From the NCBI GenBank assembly GCA_029938595.1, contig JAOZUP010000113.1:1-10379 (forward strand): 10,379 bases of DNA. Direction: 5' to 3'. Positions 5,129 through 10,379 of the stretch are shown piece after piece (position 1 is the first letter of the stretch; the number at the start of each line of letters is the position of its first letter). The notes below the pieces were generated by a model. The model was not told where the DNA came from and ran no database searches. It was given only the letters and a program-made list of their open reading frames with translations. This stretch comes from Thermoanaerobaculales bacterium (lineage in GTDB: Bacteria > Acidobacteriota > Thermoanaerobaculia > Thermoanaerobaculales > Sulfomarinibacteraceae). The position numbers and the translations under genes were made by a program.

Positions 5129-6004
5129 ATGTGGAAACGATCAACTTCGACCCAAGATGAGCGATTCTCACCGGCGATCTGCGCCAAGCTCTTGCGCTCT
5201 GGCCACTCGCGAAAATGCTCCACATACCAACGGGTATGCGTCCTCTTATCGCAAGCACCAGAGCATCAAGAGCGTGGCACATCTCATCCGGCAGAACCGC
5301 TCATCTTGGGTCTGGCACTGTTGGCAGCCTTGGTGGCGGTGGTCGCCGCGGCGGCGAATGTGGAGACTGTATCTCGCGTCTTCACTCTCCAACACGTTTC
5401 GGTCTCGGAGGCGTCCGCAGCGGTGCAGCCGATGCTTTCGGAGCACGGAAGCCTGATCCTACAACCGAGTCTCTCCCGGATGACGGTTCAGGATCTTCCG
5501 CAGGTGGTCGAGCGGGTGGCGGTCCTCGTCGCCGATATTGACAGCTTGCCCGAAAGCTACAGTATCCAGGTCGAGCTTCTCGAGGGAAGATCCGAGCCCT
5601 ACAGCGCGGCGACGCAGGCGCAGATAGATCAGCGCCTGCGGAAGATGTTCAAGTTCCCCTCCTTCCGACAACTCGGGAGCGCCGTCCTGGAGGGCGAGCT
5701 CGGGAGCCCGGCACAGGCCGACCTCGGAGGCGGCTTCCAGATCTCTTTCCTCGCCGACACCGTCGAGTACTCCGAGGACACGCCCTGGGGGGCCCCCGAC
5801 CCCGGAGATAGAGTTCATCTTCGTCCGCTGATCTTGAAGCGGGTGAGCATCGAGCCCGACGGTACTCAGGAGATCGAAATACTCCTGCGCACCAACGTTC
5901 TCATCGCCCCGAATCAGAAGGTCTACATCGGTGCCGGCACCTCCGAGGATGCCGAGAATGGACTCGTTCTCATTGTCCACTCCCAGGGTTCCGGGGGGAA
6001 TTGA
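5129..6004 (+). CDS. Secretin N-domain-like exported protein with a palindromic repeat in its signal region
   Basis: From ATG 5129 the product is 291 residues. Residues 1-7 (MWKRSTS) look like the basic start of a signal peptide, but the hydrophobic core (58-72, GLALLAALVAVV, then AAAA) comes 50 residues later. The codons between belong to a 164-bp palindromic repeat that keeps the frame open. The mature part begins near VETVSRVFTLQHVSVSEASA, the pattern of secretin N1-type domains (FxLxHVSVxEA then a repeat around VVERVAVLVADID). A second half ends with a beta-rich segment (ILKRVSIEPDG to LVLIVHS). No secretin pore domain is present. It likely acts in the periplasm with the pilus/secretion apparatus. 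GGAG at 5115-5118 supports ATG 5129, but TTG 5306 is an alternative start. The downstream GspF gene follows directly. Confidence 0.75.
   Translation: MWKRSTSTQDERFSPAICAKLLRSGHSRKCSTYQRVCVLLSQAPEHQERGTSHPAEPLILGLALLAALVAVVAAAANVETVSRVFTLQHVSVSEASAAVQPMLSEHGSLILQPSLSRMTVQDLPQVVERVAVLVADIDSLPESYSIQVELLEGRSEPYSAATQAQIDQRLRKMFKFPSFRQLGSAVLEGELGSPAQADLGGGFQISFLADTVEYSEDTPWGAPDPGDRVHLRPLILKRVSIEPDGTQEIEILLRTNVLIAPNQKVYIGAGTSEDAENGLVLIVHSQGSGGN
5149..5312. repeat. 164-bp palindromic element inside the secretin-N-like gene
   Basis: The ends are a perfect 15-bp inverted repeat, GACCCAAGATGAGCG (5149-5163) and its complement CGCTCATCTTGGGTC (5298-5312). The apex is CATACC-AACG-GGTATG (5223-5238), exactly at the centre. 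Between them the arms stay imperfectly complementary (for example GCTCTTG and GCTCTGG blocks on both). The whole unit can fold on itself and stays open in the gene's reading frame. A short relative of its right arm lies at 2188-2222. Confidence 0.85.
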
Positions 6005-7213
6005 GTGCCGGAGTTCGTCTGCCGGCTCGGGGCCCCAAACGGCTCGGTTGTGGAGCAGCGGCGGGTCGCGGTGTCGATGGATGCTCTTCGCCGCGAGCTC
6101 GAGGCTGAGGGTTTCCATGTATTCAGCCTTTCGGGAGCACGATCGCGTTTCAGGGTGCCGTTTCTCTCCCGCTCTGAAAAAGTCAGCGGCGAGGACTTCC
6201 TGCTCTTCAACACTCAGCTCAAGACCTTGCTCCATGCCGGAATGCCTCTGGCACAATCGCTCGAGTTGCTCAAGGATCAACAGACCGACCCCCATTTCCG
6301 CGCTCTGCTCGACAAGATCCACCAGCAGGTCACCACGGGTATCGCTCTGTCCGACGCGTTTCTGGCCCTCGGTGAGACGTTTCCTCGGCTCTACGCCAAC
6401 TCCCTGCGGGCCGGCGAGCGGACGGGTGAGCTCGAACAGGTGCTGGAAAGGTACGTGGAGTATCAGCGGCTCGTTGAGGAGGTTCGCAAAAAGATCATTG
6501 GTGCCCTCACCTACCCGGCGGTCCTCGTGACGCTTTCCGCCGGGCTCGTCGTGATCCTCATGGTCAAGGTGATTCCGGCCTTCGAGGATTTCTACGTGCA
6601 GTTCCAGACCGAGCTCCCGCTGCCAACGAAGGTGGTCCTTGGGCTCGCCGATTTCACCAAGAACAACCTGTTTTTCATAATCGCGGCGGTGGCGCTGCTG
6701 GTCTATGGAATCCGTGTCTGGCGTTCTTCGCCGTCAGGTCGGATGATTACGGACCGGTGGCGATTGCGTCTGCCCCTCGTAGGGCGGCTGGCTCATCTCT
6801 TCGCGCTCTCCCAGTTCAGCCGGTCGTTGGCGATCCTCCTCGGAGGGGGCACACCGATGGTGCCGGCCCTCGAAACCGCATCGACCTCGATCAGCAACGC
6901 GTACATCTCGGAGCTCTTTCTCGGATGTGTGCAAGAGGTCCAGGAGGGACGGCCACTGTCGGATGCGCTCGATGACACTGGACAGGCACCGGAGATGGCG
7001 TTGGCGATGATCCGGGTGGGAGAGGCAACCGGTGCATTGCCTGAGATGCTGCAGCACACCTCGGATTTCTTTGATGAGGCCATCGAGTACAGCCTTTCCA
7101 GGATCGTGACCCTTTTCGAACCGATGATCCTCGTCGTCATGGGTCTGATTGTTGCGGGACTTTTGTTGGCGGTTTACTATCCGTTGCTCACAATAGTGAG
7201 CAGGATTGGGTGA
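6005..7213 (+). CDS. pilC: GspF/PilC-type inner-membrane platform protein
   Basis: A 402-residue protein of the normal length for the type II secretion F / type IV pilus PilC family. It has two T2SSF repeats: one at about 63-186, beginning FNTQLKTLLHAGMPLAQSLELL with LRAGERTGELEQVLERYVEY, and one at about 266-388, beginning FSRSLAILLGGGTPMVPALE with MIRVGEATGALPEML. Transmembrane helices fall at about 164-190, 220-239 and 374-394. The protein forms the membrane platform that the assembly ATPase turns or moves to add pilin subunits. The start is GTG 6005, directly abutting the upstream stop (TGAGTG), preceded by a G-rich ribosome-binding site. The next gene, the ATPase, starts seven bases after its stop. 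Whether it serves a pilus or a type II secretion pseudopilus cannot be told here. Confidence 0.92.
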   Translation: MPEFVCRLGAPNGSVVEQRRVAVSMDALRRELEAEGFHVFSLSGARSRFRVPFLSRSEKVSGEDFLLFNTQLKTLLHAGMPLAQSLELLKDQQTDPHFRALLDKIHQQVTTGIALSDAFLALGETFPRLYANSLRAGERTGELEQVLERYVEYQRLVEEVRKKIIGALTYPAVLVTLSAGLVVILMVKVIPAFEDFYVQFQTELPLPTKVVLGLADFTKNNLFFIIAAVALLVYGIRVWRSSPSGRMITDRWRLRLPLVGRLAHLFALSQFSRSLAILLGGGTPMVPALETASTSISNAYISELFLGCVQEVQEGRPLSDALDDTGQAPEMALAMIRVGEATGALPEMLQHTSDFFDEAIEYSLSRIVTLFEPMILVVMGLIVAGLLLAVYYPLLTIVSRIG

Positions 7214-7220
7214 GGGAGAG

Positions 7221-8858
7221 ATGGCTACAGATCCTAACCTCGAAGAGCAGCTCGTCATCCTCGACCAGGAGAGAGAGGGCCGGGAGGAAGAACAGAAGGC
7301 GCGTGATTTGGCGGAGCGTCTGGGCATGGACTTCGATCCGCTCGATGAGTTTCACGTTGACCCCGAGCTCTTCCGGACCATCCCCGTCGAGGTCATGCTG
7401 CGCTACCAATTCCTGCCGTTGCGCTCTGAGGGAGAGACGCTGCACGTCGTGATGGCGGACCCCTCAGACATCACGAGGCTCAACGAGGTGGAGCTCGTAC
7501 TCGCCCGCCCTCTCGAGGTCGTGGTCGGCCCGGCGAACCGTATCGGGGAGATTCTCGAGAAGTCGGAGTCCACCCAACGGGTCCTTGACGAAGCGACAGA
7601 GGGGTTCAGCATGCAGCTGGTGCAGGAAGCGGAGGATGGTGAGGAGGTCCTCTCCATCGACCGCATCACCGCCGATTCGTCGCCCATCATCCGCCTCGTG
7701 GACTCGATCCTCTTCAACGCCATCCAGCGGCGTGCATCGGACATTCACATCGAGACCAGGGAGCGCGAGGTCGTTGTTAAGTACCGCATCGACGGCGTTT
7801 TGTACCAGGCGATGAAATCGATCGACAAGCGGCACCACTCGACCATTGTCAGCCGCGTCAAGGTGATGTCGGAGCTCGATATCGCCGAAAAGAGAGTTCC
7901 GCAGGATGGTCGCTTCAAGGTCAGATTCTCCGGGCGTACCATCGATTTCCGCATTTCGATCATGCCCACCGTGCACGGTGAGGACGCTGTGATCCGGATC
8001 CTCGACAAGGAGTCCACCAACGCGGAGTTCCACACCCTCAACCTCGGAGTGCTCGGCCTCGAGGACGACACCAAACGGCAGCTGCGAAAGTTCATCAACG
8101 AACCTTACGGGATGGTGCTGGTGACCGGTCCCACCGGGTCGGGTAAGACGACGACCCTGTACGCGTGCCTTTCCGAGATCCGTTCTTCCGAGGACAAGAT
8201 CATCACCATCGAGGATCCAGTGGAGTATCAGCTCGCGGGAATCACCCAGATCCCGGTGAACGAGAAAAAGGGCCTGACCTTTGCCCGTGGATTGCGCTCG
8301 ATCCTGCGCCACGATCCCGACAAGGTGATGGTGGGCGAGATTCGTGATGAGGAGACTGCTCAAATCGCGGTCCAGTCGGCCCTTACCGGTCACCTCGTCT
8401 TCACCACCGTTCACGCCAACAACGTCGTCGACGTGATCGGGCGGTTCCTCAACATGAATGTGGATCTCTACAACTTCGTGGCGGCCCTGAATTGTGTGCT
8501 CGCCCAGCGTCTTGTGCGCCGCATCTGTCTCCACTGCAAGCGCCCGGCCCAGGTTTCGGACATCCTGCTCGAGGATTCGGGCCTGGATCCCGACCGCTAT
8601 CGGGATTTCTCCTTCTACGAGGGTGGCGGTTGCATCGAGTGCAACGGCACCGGATATCGCGGCCGATTGGCGATAGCCGAGTTGTTGAACCTCTCCGACA
8701 ACATTCGCCAGCTCATTCTCGACCGGCGGTCGGCGGCCGAGATCAAACGCGCCGCCAAGGCCGAGGGCATGCGCTTCCTGCGCGAGTCGGCGCTGCAAAA
8801 GGTGTTTGCTGGTGAGACTTCGCTACATGACATCAACAAGGTGACCTTCGTCGAATGA
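7221..8858 (+). CDS. pilB: GspE/PilB-type assembly ATPase
   Basis: A 545-residue hexameric ATPase that powers pilus or pseudopilus assembly from the cytoplasmic side. An N-terminal MshEN/T2SSE_N-type domain (about 30-115, with RYQFLPLRSEGETLHVVMAD) is followed by the N2 domain and the catalytic core. Seen directly are Walker A GPTGSGKT (303-310), an Asp-box with ITIEDPVEYQ, Walker B VMVGEIRDEE (369-378), the His box TGHLVFTTVHANN, and a tetracysteine zinc site (Cys436, Cys439, Cys471, Cys474). The zinc site is typical of extension-type (PilB/GspE) rather than retraction-type (PilT) ATPases. The start is ATG 7221 with GAGG at 7212-7215. An upstream in-frame TTG at 7206 would overlap pilC and is not needed. 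Its stop overlaps the start of the PilM-like gene (ATGA). Confidence 0.95.
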   Translation: MATDPNLEEQLVILDQEREGREEEQKARDLAERLGMDFDPLDEFHVDPELFRTIPVEVMLRYQFLPLRSEGETLHVVMADPSDITRLNEVELVLARPLEVVVGPANRIGEILEKSESTQRVLDEATEGFSMQLVQEAEDGEEVLSIDRITADSSPIIRLVDSILFNAIQRRASDIHIETREREVVVKYRIDGVLYQAMKSIDKRHHSTIVSRVKVMSELDIAEKRVPQDGRFKVRFSGRTIDFRISIMPTVHGEDAVIRILDKESTNAEFHTLNLGVLGLEDDTKRQLRKFINEPYGMVLVTGPTGSGKTTTLYACLSEIRSSEDKIITIEDPVEYQLAGITQIPVNEKKGLTFARGLRSILRHDPDKVMVGEIRDEETAQIAVQSALTGHLVFTTVHANNVVDVIGRFLNMNVDLYNFVAALNCVLAQRLVRRICLHCKRPAQVSDILLEDSGLDPDRYRDFSFYEGGGCIECNGTGYRGRLAIAELLNLSDNIRQLILDRRSAAEIKRAAKAEGMRFLRESALQKVFAGETSLHDINKVTFVE

Positions 8859-9772
8859 ACTGGGAACGTCTTATTACCAGCCCTCCGCCCAACACAGGAT
8901 GGACGCTTGGGGCCACGGATGCGATCGTCGTGCACCGAACCAAGGGTGGAGAGCTCCACTGTGCTGCTGAAGAACTTCCGGACGGCGGTTTCGAGGTCGG
9001 TCCCGTGGGCCTTCAGGCGATGGACTCGGAAGTGGTGGTCCCCGCCTTCGCCAGGCTCAAGGGCGCAGCGGAAGGAGCGCAAACAGCGGCAGTGATCGTG
9101 CCGACCGGTTGGCTCCGGAGCTTCCTGATCGAGATCGACCGGGTTCCCCGCAAGGAATCTGAGCTGCACGAGTTGGTTCGCTGGCGGCTCAAGAAACTCC
9201 TTCCGGTGGCGCCGACGGATCTCCGATTATCGGTTGTCCCGCTGCCGGAAACCGGTGGGAAGAGGCCGCTGCTGGTCATGGCCGGTGTCGAGAGGGCGAT
9301 GGCGGCGATCGAGGCCACCTTCTCCTCGATAGGTATCGAGGTCGGCCTCATCACGACCCGTCTCTTCGCGATCGTTCCACGAAACGCCGGCGCGAATCGC
9401 CCGATCCTGGTGATTCAGCACGAGGAGTCTTTTCTGTCGCTCCTCCTTCTCTCGGAAGGTGTGCCGCGGATCCTGCGCACCAAGCCCCTCGCCGCGGACG
9501 GCGACAGCCGGGGCACAGTCCTGCGCGAAACCGGCCTCACTCTTGGGTTCATCCGTGACAAACTCGGCGTGGAGGGACCGATCGAGGTCAAGCTGAGCTG
9601 TGAGGATCCGGATTTGGATGCACAGCTGCGGGATTGGCTGGCGGCGCAGGAGGGTCTGGCGCCGGCGCCCGACGGGGTGGTGCCGCCCTGTGGACCGACG
9701 ACGGTTGCGAGCCGGGTCGGGCCGGTGCGGATCGCGCCGGCGGCGGCCGTGGTGATGGGAGAGTTGCGGTGA
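8855..9772 (+). CDS. pilM: PilM-like (GspL cytoplasmic domain-like) assembly protein
   Basis: A 305-residue protein in the position of PilM, between the ATPase and PilN. It has the actin-like PilM/GspL pattern: an early strand GWTLGATDAIVV, the block AAVIVPTGWLRSFLIEID with a conserved helix ESELHELVRWRLKKLLPV, then VLVMAGVERAM-type and ILVIQHEESFLSLLLL strands. It should sit in the cytoplasm and bind the N-terminal tail of PilN (NLATRPF). It is shorter and more divergent than typical PilM, and I could not pick out a complete nucleotide-binding signature. The ATG overlaps the ATPase stop (ATGA), and its own stop overlaps the PilN GTG start (GTGA). The assignment rests largely on gene order plus these fold-level features. 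Confidence 0.75.
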   Translation: MNWERLITSPPPNTGWTLGATDAIVVHRTKGGELHCAAEELPDGGFEVGPVGLQAMDSEVVVPAFARLKGAAEGAQTAAVIVPTGWLRSFLIEIDRVPRKESELHELVRWRLKKLLPVAPTDLRLSVVPLPETGGKRPLLVMAGVERAMAAIEATFSSIGIEVGLITTRLFAIVPRNAGANRPILVIQHEESFLSLLLLSEGVPRILRTKPLAADGDSRGTVLRETGLTLGFIRDKLGVEGPIEVKLSCEDPDLDAQLRDWLAAQEGLAPAPDGVVPPCGPTTVASRVGPVRIAPAAAVVMGELR

Positions 9773-10341
9773 TCACGCCGAATCTCGCCACCCGCCCTTT
9801 TCTGAACACCAGACCGGTGTGGCTGGTCGCAGCCGCTGCCGGGGTGTTGGCGTTGATTCTGATCGGTTTCAACCTGAGGCTGTATCTGGTTGCCAACCAG
9901 CACCTCGATGACGAGACTACAACGCAGGACGGGCTCGAGCTTCGGTACAGCGCTCTCGCGACAGAGGTGAAGGCCAACGTGGATGTTCTCGAGAGGGTTC
10001 CGTGGAAATCCCTCAAGGGGAGGGTGGATGCAACCAATCTCATCCTGCGCGAACATTCCTTTTCGTGGATCGAGATGCTCGATGACATCGAACGGGTCAT
10101 GCCCTACGATCTGCGTTTGACGAGGATCACTCCGAGCGTCGGGTCCGACGAGGTGACGTTGTCCTTGGTAGCGATTGCGCGGAATCGAGACGTGATGCTG
10201 GAGTTTCTCGACAATTTGATCGCCGATTCCCGGTTTGAGGATCCCACACCGTCGAGTGAAAAAACCCCCGAGGAAACAGAGCTTGCGACGTACTTGTTGA
10301 CCATGCGGGTGACCTATCACCCCTCCGAGGAAACGCCGTGA
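9769..10341 (+). CDS. pilN: PilN-like inner-membrane alignment protein
   Basis: A 190-residue bitopic membrane protein. The N-terminus MITPNLATRPFLNTRPVW carries the conserved PilN motif (N-L-A-x-R-P-F), which binds PilM in the cytoplasm. One transmembrane helix follows (about 17-36, AAAAGVLALILIGFNL), then a helical segment (about 40-90) and a ferredoxin-like periplasmic domain (about 105-190, from SWIEMLDDIERVMPYDLRLTRITP). PilN pairs with PilO to link the cytoplasmic motor to the outer-membrane secretin. The start is GTG 9769, overlapping the pilM stop, with GGGAG at 9757-9761. An upstream in-frame ATG at 9634 lies inside pilM and is a read-through of the same frame. The next gene again overlaps by GTGA. 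Confidence 0.88.
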   Translation: MITPNLATRPFLNTRPVWLVAAAAGVLALILIGFNLRLYLVANQHLDDETTTQDGLELRYSALATEVKANVDVLERVPWKSLKGRVDATNLILREHSFSWIEMLDDIERVMPYDLRLTRITPSVGSDEVTLSLVAIARNRDVMLEFLDNLIADSRFEDPTPSSEKTPEETELATYLLTMRVTYHPSEETP

Positions 10342-10379
10342 CCGTCGACCTGCGCCCGTGGAAGCGCCTGGCTGCCGTG
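10338..10379 (+). CDS. Start of the next gene, probably PilO-like (cut by window end)
   Basis: GTG 10338 overlaps the pilN stop (GTGA), the same junction style used between pilM and pilN. Only 14 codons are visible (MTVDLRPWKRLAAV). The gene position directly after pilN, and a short charged start before what may become a membrane helix, fit PilO. The sequence seen is too short to confirm. Confidence 0.5.
   Translation, partial: MTVDLRPWKRLAAV

Noticed and set aside
4519..5223. 234-codon leftward open frame across the anti-sigma gene
   Set aside because: It opposes a well-supported anti-sigma gene and begins inside the palindromic repeat at 5149-5312. The start is a by-product of that repeat's symmetry.
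7464..8798. 444-codon leftward open frame opposite the PilB-type ATPase
   Set aside because: Walker A, Walker B, His box and the zinc cysteines on the plus strand settle which strand codes.

Overview
The window is GC-rich bacterial chromosome with a Gram-negative (diderm) gene content: a lipoprotein, periplasmic SurA-type chaperones and a type IV pilus / type II secretion-like assembly operon. Gene order and protein style resemble Acidobacteriota (possibly Thermoanaerobaculia), but that is an impression from sequence style, not a search result. An in-frame UGA selenocysteine codon implies that the organism has the selenocysteine machinery (SelA/B/C/D) elsewhere.

Layout. 1-350: no gene; GC-rich hairpins and two short arrays of 7-bp repeats. 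351-3225 (+): a tight group of two SurA/PpiC-type proteins (a predicted lipoprotein, then a predicted secreted protein, overlapping by 11 bases) followed by a YhaM-type OB-fold/HD exoribonuclease. 3226-3390: a fold-back structure bounded by inverted 7-bp repeat arrays, between convergent genes. 3391-3621 (-): a 76-residue SelW-like (Rdx family) selenoprotein with a C-V-V-Sec redox motif; the UGA codon splits it, so ordinary gene calling would miss it. 3622-4034: divergent intergenic region with a 23-bp perfect palindrome and a fold-back of about 190 bases. 4035-10379 (+): an apparently continuous operon of ECF sigma factor, zinc-finger anti-sigma factor, secretin-N-like protein, GspF/PilC, GspE/PilB, PilM, PilN and the first codons of a PilO-like gene, with junctions of 4 bases or fewer, or 7 bases before the ATPase start.

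How the genes fit together. The first block serves envelope protein folding plus RNA turnover. The last block builds a cytoplasmic ATPase / inner-membrane platform / PilMNO alignment complex, headed by its own sigma/anti-sigma pair, which suggests that assembly of the machine is coupled to an envelope signal.

The most notable observations are (1) the unannotated SelW-like selenoprotein, with a SECIS-like hairpin starting 5 bases after UGA and carrying a bulged U as in the E. coli fdhF element; (2) a 164-bp palindromic element that appears to have inserted in frame into the signal-peptide region of the secretin-N-like gene, with a short related copy between the second SurA gene and yhaM; and (3) an unusual density of distinct fold-back sequences in the intergenic spaces.
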